The translations under genes were made by a program, and so were the position numbers. The notes below the pieces were generated by a model. The model had not been told where the DNA came from. It saw only the letters and a list, made by a program, of their open reading frames with translations, and made no database searches. From Crocinitomix catalasitica ATCC 23190 (GTDB lineage Bacteria; Bacteroidota; Bacteroidia; Flavobacteriales_D; Crocinitomicaceae), in assembly GCF_000621625.1 (NCBI RefSeq), contig NZ_JHXV01000009.1, positions 134,999 to 198,998 on the forward strand: 64,000 nucleotides of DNA, written 5' to 3'. Positions 34,674 to 45,442 of the stretch are shown one piece after another; position 1 is the stretch's first letter, and each line of letters begins with the position of its first letter.

Positions 34674-36884
34674 ATGAATACGAATACAAAAGAAATAAAT
34701 CTAGAACAAGAACGAGAAGAGATCTTAAATGCCTATCGTGGTTTATTGCGTGCAAGTAAAAATATTAGAAATAAAGAAGACACTAAACTAATTCGTCGTG
34801 CTTTTAATGTTGCTTTAGAGGCACATAAAGAAATGCGTCGTAAATCTGGAGAACCTTGTATTTTCCATCCGATTGCAGTGGCAAGAATTTGTGCAGAGGA
34901 AATGGGTTTGGGAACAACAGCAATTGTATGTGCATTATTGCATGATACGGTAGAAGATACCGATATAACACTACAAGATATTGAAGATATGTTCGGACTA
35001 AAAGTTCGAATGATCATTAATGGTTTAACTAAAATACCTGAGGTTTTTGATGATAATATTTCTATACAAGCAGAAAATTTTAGAAAGTTAATTTTAACGA
35101 TCTCTGACGATCTGCGTGTAGCATTTATCAAAATTGCCGATCGTTTGCACAATATGCGTACGTTAGATTCTATGCGTCCAGATAAGCGATTAAAAATTGC
35201 TTCGGAAACAGAATTCTTATATGCGCCATTAGCACATAGATTAGGTTTTAATACGATCAAGAATGAATTTGAAGAAATTATTTTTAAATATAAGGAACCT
35301 CAAATTTATACGCAGTTAGAATTAAAGCTAGAGAAAACGGCAGCTGTAAGAAATCGATTCATTCGACAATTTATGAATCCTATCAAAGAAGCGATTGATA
35401 AGGCAGGTTTTAATTTTAGCATTAAAGCGCGTACCAAGAGCATTCCTTCGATATTCAAAAAAATTCAGAATAAAAACATCACTTTTGATGAGATCTATGA
35501 CATCTTCGCTATTCGTATTATTTACGATACACCAGTAGAAAATGAAAAGGCGGATGCTTGGAAAATTTACAGTATCGTAACAGACTTCTATCAACCAAAT
35601 CCTGATAGGCTAAGAGATTGGATTTCTATTCCAAAAGCAAATGGTTATGAATCTTTGCACACCACAATTATGAGTCCTACTGGTAAGTGGGTTGAGGTGC
35701 AGATTAGAAGTAAAAGGATGGATGAAATAGCCGAAAAAGGTTATGCCGCTCATTGGAAGTACAAAGACAATAATTCTGTTGACAATACTTTCGATCGTTG
35801 GATTGGTGAAATTCGAGAATTATTAGAAAATCCTGATGCAGATGCAGAGGAATTTATCAATGATTTTAAAATGAATCTTTTCAGTGATGAAATCTATATT
35901 TTCACACCAAAAGGAGACTTAAGGGTTTTACCTAAAAACTCAACGACGCTTGATTTTGCATTTGATATTCATACAGACATTGGTCTTACTTGTATTGGCG
36001 CAAAAGTCAATGGAAAACTAATGCCGCTAAGTCATGTGTTAAAAAGTGGAGATCAAGTTGAAATTCTCCGTTCTAAAAAACAAAAACCGAAAGAAGATTG
36101 GTTAAAATTTGTTGCGACAGCACGTGCTAAATCAAAAATAAAAACGGCTTTAAAGGATGAGCAAAAGCGTTTAGCAAGTGATGGAAAAGAAATTCTGAAA
36201 AGAAAATTACGCCAATTGGATGTAAAATGGACGAGTGGCAATATTGAAATTATCGCCAGTTTTTATAAAGTTCATCGCCCATTGGAACTGTACTTTCAAA
36301 TTTCTAAAGGCAAGATAAACCTATCTAAGCTTAAAGAAATAGAAGTTGACAATAAGAATTTTGTTGAAGCTAAATCGTCACAAACAAATAGCGGTAACCA
36401 GTCACTTAAACAAATTGTAAGTGGTGTAGATAGTAAGAAGGATACAATTATTATTGGCGAAGACTTTAAAGAGTTTGATTATAAACTTGCCGTATGTTGT
36501 AATCCAATTCCAGGAGATAGTGTTTTTGGATTCATTACCGTTTCTGAAGGCATTAAAATTCACCGAACCAATTGTCCGAATGCGACGCAGTTGATGTCAA
36601 ACTATGCTTACCGAATAATTAAAGCGAATTGGAAAAGCAATCAATTAACAGAACGTTTATGTGGTTTAACCATAACAGGAATAGACGATATAGGGATTGT
36701 TAACGATATTACGAACCTTATTTCGAGACAACTCTCTGTTAATATGAAATCCATCTCATTCGAATCTACAGATGGTATTTTTGAAGGTAAAATAATGCTT
36801 TTCGTATTCGATACAGAACAATTGGATGACCTGATTCTTAAGTTTGAACAAATTGATGGTGTCAAAACTGTCGAAAGAATCTAG
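34674..36884 (+). CDS. Bifunctional (p)ppGpp synthetase/hydrolase RelA/SpoT
   Basis: A 736-residue long RSH protein. Domains: HD hydrolase (about 40-190; GEPCIFHPIAVA and LLHDTVEDTD hold the metal ligands, so hydrolase looks active), synthetase (about 230-365; RTKSIPSIFKKIQ, DIFAIRIIYDT, NGYESLHTT), TGS (about 395-460; TPKGDLRVLPKNSTTLDFAF), a zinc-finger-like region (CCNPIPGD with HRTNCPNA) and a C-terminal ACT domain. It makes and destroys the stringent-response alarmone on ribosomes. It follows the MORN gene by 6 bp. Length and domain set are standard for the sole Rel of a Bacteroidota genome. Confidence 0.95.
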   Translation: MNTNTKEINLEQEREEILNAYRGLLRASKNIRNKEDTKLIRRAFNVALEAHKEMRRKSGEPCIFHPIAVARICAEEMGLGTTAIVCALLHDTVEDTDITLQDIEDMFGLKVRMIINGLTKIPEVFDDNISIQAENFRKLILTISDDLRVAFIKIADRLHNMRTLDSMRPDKRLKIASETEFLYAPLAHRLGFNTIKNEFEEIIFKYKEPQIYTQLELKLEKTAAVRNRFIRQFMNPIKEAIDKAGFNFSIKARTKSIPSIFKKIQNKNITFDEIYDIFAIRIIYDTPVENEKADAWKIYSIVTDFYQPNPDRLRDWISIPKANGYESLHTTIMSPTGKWVEVQIRSKRMDEIAEKGYAAHWKYKDNNSVDNTFDRWIGEIRELLENPDADAEEFINDFKMNLFSDEIYIFTPKGDLRVLPKNSTTLDFAFDIHTDIGLTCIGAKVNGKLMPLSHVLKSGDQVEILRSKKQKPKEDWLKFVATARAKSKIKTALKDEQKRLASDGKEILKRKLRQLDVKWTSGNIEIIASFYKVHRPLELYFQISKGKINLSKLKEIEVDNKNFVEAKSSQTNSGNQSLKQIVSGVDSKKDTIIIGEDFKEFDYKLAVCCNPIPGDSVFGFITVSEGIKIHRTNCPNATQLMSNYAYRIIKANWKSNQLTERLCGLTITGIDDIGIVNDITNLISRQLSVNMKSISFESTDGIFEGKIMLFVFDTEQLDDLILKFEQIDGVKTVERI

Positions 36885-36927
36885 AAACGACATATACCTA
36901 ACAGAAAATCATTATCTTTACTGCTTT

Positions 36928-36936
36928 AAGGAGGTG
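36928..36936 (+). promoter_or_regulatory. Exceptional Shine-Dalgarno sequence before the Fur-like gene
   Basis: AAGGAGGTG ends 2 bp before the ATG at 36939 (core AGGAGG is 4 bp away). It is a full match to the 16S rRNA tail, although Bacteroidota mRNAs generally lack such sequences and their anti-SD is sequestered on the ribosome. No comparable site was seen before the other genes of this window. Confidence 0.7.
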
Positions 36937-36938
36937 CT

Positions 36939-37388
36939 ATGAATAATGAACAATTGCAGGATACGGTAAAAGGAATATTTTCTATTTTTTTAGAGAAGAA
37001 CGGACACCGTAAAACGCCTGAACGTTTTGCTATTTTAGCAGAGATTTATGCACAAGGGGGGCATTTTGACATTGAGTCTTTATATGTAAAGATGAAGCAA
37101 AAGAACTACCGTGTAAGTCGAGCGACCTTATACAATACGATTGATTTATTATTGAATGCAGACTTGGTTCGAAAGCACCAATTCGGAAATAATATTGCGC
37201 AGTTTGAAAAATCGCATGGTTATCAACAACACGATCATGTTATTTGCACCAACTCAGGTGAAGTGATAGAGTTTTGTGATCCTAGAATTGAAAAAATTAA
37301 AGCGACTGTTGAAGAGTTGTTTAATGTGAAGATTCATCACCATTCATTATATTTCTACGGAGAAAAACTTGACAAACCAGTAAAATGA
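36939..37388 (+). CDS. Fur family transcriptional regulator
   Basis: A 149-residue protein with the Fur winged helix ([32 protein letters not shown]) and dimerisation domain containing HDHVIC. The usual zinc-finger CxxC is degenerate (CTNSG, second Cys replaced by Ser) and there is no C-terminal CxxC, so the structural zinc site of classical Fur/PerR appears lost; metal-sensing His/Glu residues (HDH, HHHS) remain. The signal sensed (iron, zinc or peroxide) cannot be read. Its mRNA has a very strong Shine-Dalgarno. The stop overlaps the STAS gene by 4 bp. Confidence 0.88.
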   Translation: MNNEQLQDTVKGIFSIFLEKNGHRKTPERFAILAEIYAQGGHFDIESLYVKMKQKNYRVSRATLYNTIDLLLNADLVRKHQFGNNIAQFEKSHGYQQHDHVICTNSGEVIEFCDPRIEKIKATVEELFNVKIHHHSLYFYGEKLDKPVK

Positions 37389-37732
37389 GTTTTACAGTAA
37401 ATACAAAAAATCACGATGATGCTGTTGAAATCAGCTTGAGCGGATCAGGAATGATAACGACAGATTTTGACGAATTATATGAAATATCTGATGCTTTAAT
37501 AGCAAAAGGAAGCGTGAATCTTATCCTAAATATTGAAAACGTAAAAGTTTTAAATAGTATAGGATTAAACGCTTTGATTAAAATGTTAACAAAAACACGT
37601 AATGCAGGAGGAGATTTAACGATTGTTAATATCTCAGATAAAATTAATCAACTACTTTTGCTTACTAAATTAAATACAGTGCTTAATATTGCAAATTCAA
37701 TTGAAGAAGCAGTATTAAGTTTTAAAAATTAA
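37385..37732 (+). CDS. STAS domain anti-sigma-factor-antagonist-like protein
   Basis: A 115-residue single STAS domain. The phosphorylation loop [11 protein letters not shown] retains one serine (S58) in place of the DSSGL/DSTGL of SpoIIAA and RsbV. Such proteins are switched by a kinase and a SpoIIE/RsbU-type phosphatase. A phosphatase of that type lies 4.5 kb downstream (42226-43452), but no RsbW-type kinase or matching sigma factor is in the window. It overlaps the Fur-like gene by an ATGA junction, an uncommon pairing, and is followed by a terminator. Confidence 0.85.
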   Translation: MSFTVNTKNHDDAVEISLSGSGMITTDFDELYEISDALIAKGSVNLILNIENVKVLNSIGLNALIKMLTKTRNAGGDLTIVNISDKINQLLLLTKLNTVLNIANSIEEAVLSFKN

Positions 37733-37753
37733 AATTTTATTTATCGATAACGT

Positions 37754-37787
37754 CCATTACGTTTTAAATATAACGTAGTGGTTTTTT
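37754..37787 (+). terminator. Terminator after the Fur-STAS operon
   Basis: CCATTACGTT (37754-37763) pairs with AACGTAGTGG (37772-37781) with one wobble pair, then a run of six T. It lies 22 bp after the STAS stop and 30 bp before purA. Confidence 0.75.
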
Positions 37788-37795
37788 ATTTTTAA

Positions 37796-39085
<1,290 letters not shown>

Positions 39086-39086
39086 T

Positions 39087-40622
39087 TTGTACAAAAGTAG
39101 CCACATACTCATATCGATGCTTTTTCTTTGCATCGTTTGTTTGGGGCAAAATACTTTTGCACAGAATGACAATGCTATAGAATTAGTTTTTGCTAAAAAC
39201 GTTACTAATTCGATAAAACACGAGAACACTACAGTCGCTAAGGGTAATGTCGAATTTAAACACGGCACTACCCGACTTTTTTGTGACTCTGCCTTGTATT
39301 TTAGAGATAAAGACTTAATTCACGCTTACGGAAAAGTGCAAATCAATCAGGCTGATACCGTTAACCTATATTGCGACTCCCTTAAATACGATGGAAAAAC
39401 TAAAATCTCTAAACTAATCAGCAATGTTCGTTTTAGAGATAAAGAATATCTGTTATTAACAGATTCATTGGAATATAATAGCAATTCTTCTATTGGGAAA
39501 TATAAAAATTGGGCAACGATTACAACTGTAAATTCTGACCTCACATTAACTTCTAAAAAAGGTTATTATTACTCGACGAATAAAACATTTTTTTTCAAGG
39601 ATAGCGTTCATGTGACTGACGAAAAATACGAACTATTTTCAGACACGCTTGAATTCAGGACACTTGAAGAGAGTGCTCATTTTCACGGACCAACCACAAT
39701 CCTACTCGACTCTTCTACTGTCGAATGTTCGCGCGGTAATTATTTCACCAAAACGGACGATGTACAATTATGGAATGGCGCCACTATTTTAGAACCTGGA
39801 CGTAGATTTTATGCCGATAGTTTAATCTTTAATCAAACGAAAGATATTGGTGAAGGATTTTGTAACGTTAATCTTTACGACAGTACAGAGCAGGTTAAAT
39901 TCTTATCTGACTATCTCTATAAGATCAAGAATAACGAACAGATCATCTTAAAAGAAAATGCTCGAATTTTAAATTATAGTGAAAAGGACACCCTCTATCT
40001 TGGAGGCGATACGATTACTTATTATCAAGATACTTTAACCGAAAATAAAAAGACAGTCATTGAAAACAATGTCGTGATTTACAATCAAGGATTATTCGTT
40101 CGTTGCGATTCTGCTTACTATAGCGAACCGGATTCGATTCTAAAACTGCATAAATCACCGATTATATGGAATGAAAATAGGCAACTATATGCAGACTCCA
40201 TTTTAAGTGCCTACTATGATAATAAATTCCATAATATGGAACTTTTTGAGAACGCAATGATCATCAGCGAATTTGATTCGACACATTACGACCAAGTTAA
40301 AGGCAAATACATGAAAGCAAAACTCGACTCGAGTAATATCGAACAAATAAGAGTGGAGACAAATGCGCAAACACTTTATTTTGTGAGTGAAGAATCAAAA
40401 GACACTTTAACTCCCGATAAAAAAGTACTGATGGGGATGAACAAAGTGGATTGCAATATTATTGTCCTGCGTTTCCTCGAACAAGAAATAAACAGTATCG
40501 CATTTTTAGATATACCAACCAGTGTTTTTACCCCAATTGAACAGGTGAAACCAAAAGATTTATATCTAAAAGGGTTTAAATGGGAAATTGATAAAAAGCC
40601 ATCCCCGATTTTAACAGATTAA
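39087..40622 (+). CDS. OstA/LptA-like LPS export protein
   Basis: About 511 residues with repeated short beta units typical of OstA/LptA/LptD N-terminal (jellyroll) domains: AKGNVEFKHGTTRLFCDSALYF, AYGKVQINQADTVNLYCDSLKY and several similar DSL/DSA repeats. These would bind lipid A and carry LPS across the periplasm. An ATG at 39048 lies inside purA and gives no leader; TTG at 39087 gives a good signal peptide (YKSSHILISMLFLCIVCLG, FAQ cleavage), so I prefer it, with ATG 39117 as an alternative. Bacteroidota OstA-like proteins are larger than E. coli LptA, as here. Confidence 0.8.
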   Translation: MYKSSHILISMLFLCIVCLGQNTFAQNDNAIELVFAKNVTNSIKHENTTVAKGNVEFKHGTTRLFCDSALYFRDKDLIHAYGKVQINQADTVNLYCDSLKYDGKTKISKLISNVRFRDKEYLLLTDSLEYNSNSSIGKYKNWATITTVNSDLTLTSKKGYYYSTNKTFFFKDSVHVTDEKYELFSDTLEFRTLEESAHFHGPTTILLDSSTVECSRGNYFTKTDDVQLWNGATILEPGRRFYADSLIFNQTKDIGEGFCNVNLYDSTEQVKFLSDYLYKIKNNEQIILKENARILNYSEKDTLYLGGDTITYYQDTLTENKKTVIENNVVIYNQGLFVRCDSAYYSEPDSILKLHKSPIIWNENRQLYADSILSAYYDNKFHNMELFENAMIISEFDSTHYDQVKGKYMKAKLDSSNIEQIRVETNAQTLYFVSEESKDTLTPDKKVLMGMNKVDCNIIVLRFLEQEINSIAFLDIPTSVFTPIEQVKPKDLYLKGFKWEIDKKPSPILTD

Positions 40623-40651
40623 TTGTAACTTTAAAACAAAATTAACCTTGT

Positions 40652-41197
40652 ATGAAAGCCAAATTAATTGGAGTTTTAGCAATAGTTTCGGGATGCATCA
40701 CCTTGTATTTCATTATTGCATTAATGTTTCAAGGCATCGATTTTAAAGCATCTTATTTAAAATCACTCATTTTTTCGACTACCGGTTTAATCATTTTTTC
40801 AGGCGCTTATTTATTAGCGAATAATAAAACTGATATTTCAAAAACACAACAAAATCTAACTTTAGGTTTTGGACTAGCAATCATTTTATTCTCCTTCTTA
40901 ATTAGCTTCGAATTTCTACCTTTTACAACCTCTTATAACCTGCTATTTAGTGCTGGAATTCTATATATATTGATCGTTCAACTGAACCTGTTAAACTGGA
41001 CAAAAAAAGGATTAAGCTTCACAAAGATTTGCGCCTTTCTTGTTTTAATAGCGGATGCCTTTTTAATTCTTTTCTTCATCGCCAATTGGACAGCTGCTGA
41101 ATTTAGAATCTGGATTAATGTAGCAGTGCTTGTTTCAATTTTTGTTTTCTTGATTGGGATATTATTGTCCAAACCAATTAAAGATGTCCAACTTTAA
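40652..41197 (+). CDS. Hypothetical six-helix membrane protein
   Basis: A 181-residue, very hydrophobic protein with about six transmembrane helices and only short loops (for example NNKTDISKTQQ and NLLNWTKKG). No conserved catalytic or transport motif is visible. It starts 29 bp after the OstA-like gene and may be cotranscribed with it. I do not recognise the family; an envelope role would fit the neighbourhood of LPS genes but is only a guess. Confidence 0.7.
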   Translation: MKAKLIGVLAIVSGCITLYFIIALMFQGIDFKASYLKSLIFSTTGLIIFSGAYLLANNKTDISKTQQNLTLGFGLAIILFSFLISFEFLPFTTSYNLLFSAGILYILIVQLNLLNWTKKGLSFTKICAFLVLIADAFLILFFIANWTAAEFRIWINVAVLVSIFVFLIGILLSKPIKDVQL

Positions 41198-41295
41198 CCG
41201 TATTCATTAACAATTCTTTATTGATAATTACCAGTAACTCCACAAAAAGGGACCCTAATATCCTGTAACTTTATCTTGGATAATATTGCAGCAAG

Positions 41296-42222
41296 ATGAA
41301 GTTTACAAAAACGCAAACATTAAAAGAAATAGCTGAATTAACAGGGGCCAAATTTATTGGTGATCCGGACTTAATTATTACAGGCATTAACGAGATTCAT
41401 AAAATTGAATCCGGTGAAATAGTTTTTGTTGACCATCCGAAGTATTATAAGAAAGCACTTGAAAGTGCTGCTGATGTAATTATCATCAATGAAGAAGTAG
41501 AAGTTCCTCCTGGAAAAGGCCTAATTATTTCTGAAAAACCATTCGATACTTTTAATCAAATATCGAATCATTTTAGACCGAGCATCGCATGGAGCAATCC
41601 TGTTGGCGACAATTTTAAAGTTGGAACGGACACGAATATTTATCCCAATGTATCTATAGGTCACAATGTAGAGATTGGAAACAATTGTACAATACATAGT
41701 GGGGCTGTTTTAGGTGATTTCACAGTAATAGGAGACAATGTTATTGTTGGACCAAATAGTGTGATTGGACATTCGGCTTTTTATTATAAGAAAAAGGATA
41801 CGGGCTATGATCGGTTGTTAACTGTTGGTAGGACTATTTTGGCAGACGATGTTGAAATTGGTGCCTTGACAACAATTGACAGAGGTGTAACAGGAGATAC
41901 TATCATTGGAAAAGGAACAAAGATTGATAATCAAGTACATGTCGGTCATGACACTGTTGTTGGTGAGCATTGTTTATTTGCAGCCAATGTAGGTATAGCA
42001 GGATGTGTAACGATTAAAAACCATGTTACGCTTTGGGGACAGGTTGGTGTTGTGAGTGATATTACGATTCACGACAGGGTTACCGTTCTTGGACAATCAG
42101 GGGTTGGTGGAGATTTAGAAGAAGGCAAAACTTATTTCGGATCTCCTTGTGGCGAGGCTAGACAGAAATTTAAGGAATTGGCAGCTTTTAAAAGATTGCC
42201 ATCTATTATAGAAACCTTATAA
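41296..42222 (+). CDS. LpxD-like UDP-3-O-acylglucosamine N-acyltransferase
   Basis: A 308-residue left-handed beta-helix enzyme. An N-terminal uridine-binding domain (about 1-95; [24 protein letters not shown]) is followed by hexapeptide repeats ([19 protein letters not shown] onward). The [12 protein letters not shown] segment carries the histidine aligned with the catalytic His of LpxD, followed by [12 protein letters not shown]. LpxD adds the second acyl chain to lipid A precursors. At 308 residues it is shorter than canonical LpxD (about 340) and lacks a long C-terminal helix, so it could be the LpxD paralogue common in Bacteroidota. Three bases separate it from the phosphatase gene. Confidence 0.85.
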   Translation: MKFTKTQTLKEIAELTGAKFIGDPDLIITGINEIHKIESGEIVFVDHPKYYKKALESAADVIIINEEVEVPPGKGLIISEKPFDTFNQISNHFRPSIAWSNPVGDNFKVGTDTNIYPNVSIGHNVEIGNNCTIHSGAVLGDFTVIGDNVIVGPNSVIGHSAFYYKKKDTGYDRLLTVGRTILADDVEIGALTTIDRGVTGDTIIGKGTKIDNQVHVGHDTVVGEHCLFAANVGIAGCVTIKNHVTLWGQVGVVSDITIHDRVTVLGQSGVGGDLEEGKTYFGSPCGEARQKFKELAAFKRLPSIIETL

Positions 42223-42225
42223 GGA

Positions 42226-43452
42226 ATGGGAATAGAGGAATATAAAAGAATTAGAGAGGCGATTGATCCAAACGAATTTAAATTAAACTCATTATTAGAG
42301 ATAACCAAATCTATTAATTACAATAAACCTGTAGAGGAGCTTTTAGAAATCTATAATTTCATTTTAAAAGAGCAATTACATCTGCGAAAATTCGTTTTAT
42401 ACAACTTACAAGATGATTGGAAAATCATTTCAAAAGTAGGTGTTAAAGGTAAAATTAAGGACATCAATATTGAAAAGGATATCCTGAAATTTAAGTCGAT
42501 TACTGTTATAGAATCGTCTCATAAAACATCATTGAACAATTTTGATGTCATCATTCCCGTTTTACACAAAGACAAACCTTTGGCATATTTATTCTTGGCT
42601 GGTTTAAAGAATGAGAATTCCAAAACGGCTTATGACAACCTTAATTTTATACAAACTTTAACCAATATTATTGTTGTTGCAATTGAAAATAAAAGATTAG
42701 CTAACGAGAGTATAAAACAAGAAAGAGTAAAACAAGAATTAGAAGTCGCTTCAGAAATGCAACGTTTATTATTCCCCTCGGATTTACCGTCGAATAATAA
42801 AATTGATATCTCTGCTAAATATCTTTCTCACCACAAAGTGAGCGGAGATTACTACGACTATATTCGAATTAATAAGGACGAATTTATTGTTTGTATAGCA
42901 GATGTTTCTGGTAAAGGAATTTCTGCAGCGATGCTAATGGCAAATTTTCAAGCAACCGTTCGTACTTTGTATAACTACCAGAGATTGAGCTTAGAAAGCC
43001 TTATATTGGAATTAAACAAGCAAGTCTATACAAGTGCTAAAGGTGAAAAATTTATCACCTTCTTCATTGCTGAATACAATGCAAAATCTAGAAAGTTAAA
43101 ATACATCAATGCAGGACATAACTGGCCGATTTTAATTCATGGGAATGAAACTAATTTCTTAAATAAAGGCTGTATTGGTTTGGGGATGCTTCAGGAACTA
43201 CCTTTTCTGGATAGTGCAGAAGTAGAGATAAAGAAAAATACAACGTTGATTCTTTATACTGATGGTGTAGTTGAGTTAGAGAACAGCGTTGAAGAGCAAT
43301 TTGAAACAGATCGGTTGACGAAGATTGTAAAAAGTTTCTCCCCATTATCAATGGAAGATTTAAATGAAATTGTATTCAGTAAACTGGACGATTGGCGTGG
43401 TGCAAAAAACTATGTCGATGATACAGCTATATTGAGCTGTAGAATTTTTTAA
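42226..43452 (+). CDS. GAF-like plus SpoIIE/RsbU-type PP2C serine phosphatase
   Basis: A 408-residue soluble protein. The N-terminal part (about 20-160) looks like a GAF sensor domain, then a short coiled linker (ESIKQERVKQELEVASEMQRLLFP, the typical 'EMQ..LLP' entry), then the phosphatase (about 190-405) with metal-binding Asp in HKVSGDYYDY, IADVSGKGISAAMLMA and LYTDGVVELEN. Such enzymes dephosphorylate STAS anti-sigma antagonists; the STAS protein at 37385-37732 is a candidate substrate (inference). It is coupled to the LpxD-like gene and followed by a bidirectional terminator. Confidence 0.87.
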   Translation: MGIEEYKRIREAIDPNEFKLNSLLEITKSINYNKPVEELLEIYNFILKEQLHLRKFVLYNLQDDWKIISKVGVKGKIKDINIEKDILKFKSITVIESSHKTSLNNFDVIIPVLHKDKPLAYLFLAGLKNENSKTAYDNLNFIQTLTNIIVVAIENKRLANESIKQERVKQELEVASEMQRLLFPSDLPSNNKIDISAKYLSHHKVSGDYYDYIRINKDEFIVCIADVSGKGISAAMLMANFQATVRTLYNYQRLSLESLILELNKQVYTSAKGEKFITFFIAEYNAKSRKLKYINAGHNWPILIHGNETNFLNKGCIGLGMLQELPFLDSAEVEIKKNTTLILYTDGVVELENSVEEQFETDRLTKIVKSFSPLSMEDLNEIVFSKLDDWRGAKNYVDDTAILSCRIF

Positions 43453-43494
43453 TTCGAAATAGCTATACTGTTTCAAGTTCTTTTCTTTGCATAA

Positions 43495-43532
43495 AAAAAA
43501 GCCGACTATACGCTAAACGCAAGTCGGCCTTC
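43495..43532. terminator. Bidirectional terminator between the phosphatase and polyamine operons
   Basis: GCCGACT (43501-43507) pairs with AGTCGGC (43522-43528), flanked by A-run on the left and CTT on the right. The converging transcripts from 43452 and 43551 both end here; the T-run is strongest for the minus strand. Confidence 0.75.
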
Positions 43533-43550
43533 ATTTAATTTCTATTCGAA

Positions 43551-44522
43551 TTACATATCTAATAGATACGCAAATATTAGTGGTGCAACAATTGTCGCAT
43601 CAGATTCAATAATAAATTTAGGTGTATCAATATCTAACTTACCCCAAGTAATTTTCTCATTTGGTACTGCACCAGAATAAGACCCATAACTTGTTGTTGA
43701 ATCGGATATTTGACAGAAATAACTCCAGAAAGGAATATCTGTTTGCTCCATATCTTGATATAACATTGGCACGACACAGATAGGGAAATCTCCTGCAATT
43801 CCTCCACCAATTTGGAAGAATCCAATTCCTTTATCAGAATTATCCGTATACCATTTCGCTAAAAAAGTCATGTATTCAATTCCAGACTTCATTGTACTTG
43901 CTTGAAGTTCACCTTTAAGGACATAAGAAGCGAAAATATTCCCCATTGTACTATCCTCCCAACCTGGGCAGATAATTGGTAAATTTTTCTCAGCGGCAGC
44001 ATACATCCAGCTATCCTTTAAATCGATTTCATAATGTTCTTCCAAAACACCAGACAACAACATCTTATACATATATTCATGCGGCAAATAACGTTCACCA
44101 GCCTCCTCTGCTTCTTTCCAAATCTTGTGAATGTGTACTTGTAACCTTCTAAATGCTTCTTCTTCTGGAATACAAGTATCCGTAACTCGATTTAAGCCTT
44201 TCTCCAATAAATCCCATTCATCTTGCGGCGTTAAATCACGATAATTAGGTACACGCTTATAATGCGAATGAGCCACCAAGTTCATAATATCCTCTTCTAA
44301 ATTTGCTCCAGTACAAGATATAATTTGAACTTTATCTTGACGAATCATTTCAGCAAATATTTTACCCAATTCGGCAGTACTCATGGCACCAGCAAGGGTT
44401 ACCATCATTTTACTACCTTTTGCCAATTGCGCTTCATAACCTTTCGCTGCATCGACTAATGCTGCAGAGTTAAAATGCAAATAATACTTTTCAATAAATT
44501 GAGAAATCGCTCCTTTAGCCAT
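43551..44522 (-). CDS. Deoxyhypusine synthase-like protein (probable polyamine enzyme)
   Basis: A 323-residue homologue of deoxyhypusine synthase. The catalytic-lysine region ITWGKLDID aligns with the SWGKIRVD of the human enzyme, giving K295; the NAD-site TLAGAMSTA and IGGGIAGDF segments are present. Bacteria lack eIF5A, so hypusine formation is not expected; aminobutyl transfer to putrescine, forming homospermidine, is a plausible activity known for DHS-derived enzymes. It is the last gene of a minus-strand operon with agmatinase and arginine decarboxylase, which supply putrescine. A second ATG at 44525 is one codon upstream. Confidence 0.85.
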   Translation of the reverse strand: MAKGAISQFIEKYYLHFNSAALVDAAKGYEAQLAKGSKMMVTLAGAMSTAELGKIFAEMIRQDKVQIISCTGANLEEDIMNLVAHSHYKRVPNYRDLTPQDEWDLLEKGLNRVTDTCIPEEEAFRRLQVHIHKIWKEAEEAGERYLPHEYMYKMLLSGVLEEHYEIDLKDSWMYAAAEKNLPIICPGWEDSTMGNIFASYVLKGELQASTMKSGIEYMTFLAKWYTDNSDKGIGFFQIGGGIAGDFPICVVPMLYQDMEQTDIPFWSYFCQISDSTTSYGSYSGAVPNEKITWGKLDIDTPKFIIESDATIVAPLIFAYLLDM

Positions 44523-44554
44523 CATGCTCTATTTTTATATATTTTATTAGAAGA

Positions 44555-45427
44555 CTAATCTTCCAATTCAGGTTTAGAATTAAATTTATATGACAACATT
44601 TTATAGTATAATTTTGCTGCTAAAAAATCAGATGATTTTTCATTAGGATTAGGACATAACTCAACGATATCAAAACCTACAACATTCTTTTCTCTAAAAA
44701 CACTTTTCAAGAAATCAAGTGTTTCATACCAAAACAAACCTCCTGGTTCAGGTGTTCCAGTAGAAGGCATTAATGAAGGATCGAAAGCATCTAAATCAAT
44801 TGTTATAAAGACGTTCTCAGTCATTAATTCAATAGCACTATCGCCCCAATATTCGTCCTGTGCCATTTCATGTGCAAAAAACACTTTCTCCATATCCATT
44901 GGCAATTTTTCAACCGCATCCATACTTCGAATGCCTACTTGAATTAGGTTCGTATTCTTACTCGCTTCATAAACCGCACAAGCATGATTACAAGTCGAAC
45001 CTTCATATTCTTTACGAAGATCAGCATGTGCATCAATTTGTAATACTGTTAAGTCATCAAATGTTTCATTAAACGCTCTGATAGAACCAATTGAAATAGA
45101 ATGTTCACCTCCGAATAAAGTTACGAATTTATTCCGTAGAATATAATCCTTTGTTACACGGTGAACCTCATCAACCATTGCTTCTGGAGAAGATTTTTCA
45201 AGTACAGGGTCGGATAAATAAATTCCTTTTTTATAGACTTCCGAATCGGTTTCGATATCGTAAAGTTCCATATTCTCAGAAGCTTCTAAAAAAGCCTCAG
45301 GGCCTTTATCTGCTCCTTTTTGCCATGTACTAGTTCCGTCATAAGGTACTGGAATCAATACAACTTTTGAGTTTTCTAAAGTTGCAAATTCATCAGGAAT
45401 TCCAGCGTAATTCTTCTTCTTGCTCAT
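44555..45427 (-). CDS. speB: Agmatinase (ureohydrolase family)
   Basis: A 290-residue enzyme that hydrolyses agmatine to putrescine and urea. The di-manganese site is intact: GGEHSIS, QIDAHADLR and TIDLDAFDPS supply the His and Asp ligands. Length suits bacterial agmatinase. It lies between the arginine decarboxylase (16 bp away) and the deoxyhypusine-synthase-like gene (33 bp away), so the operon turns arginine into putrescine and then probably a larger polyamine. Arginase or formimidoglutamase activity is less likely given the neighbours. Confidence 0.92.
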   Translation of the reverse strand: MSKKKNYAGIPDEFATLENSKVVLIPVPYDGTSTWQKGADKGPEAFLEASENMELYDIETDSEVYKKGIYLSDPVLEKSSPEAMVDEVHRVTKDYILRNKFVTLFGGEHSISIGSIRAFNETFDDLTVLQIDAHADLRKEYEGSTCNHACAVYEASKNTNLIQVGIRSMDAVEKLPMDMEKVFFAHEMAQDEYWGDSAIELMTENVFITIDLDAFDPSLMPSTGTPEPGGLFWYETLDFLKSVFREKNVVGFDIVELCPNPNEKSSDFLAAKLYYKMLSYKFNSKPELED

Positions 45428-45442
45428 TTTATAATTTATAAT

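Noticed and set aside
34733-35260. 175-codon open frame on the minus strand
   Set aside because: It lies wholly antisense to the HD domain of relA/spoT; no signal peptide, motif or own regulatory sequence.
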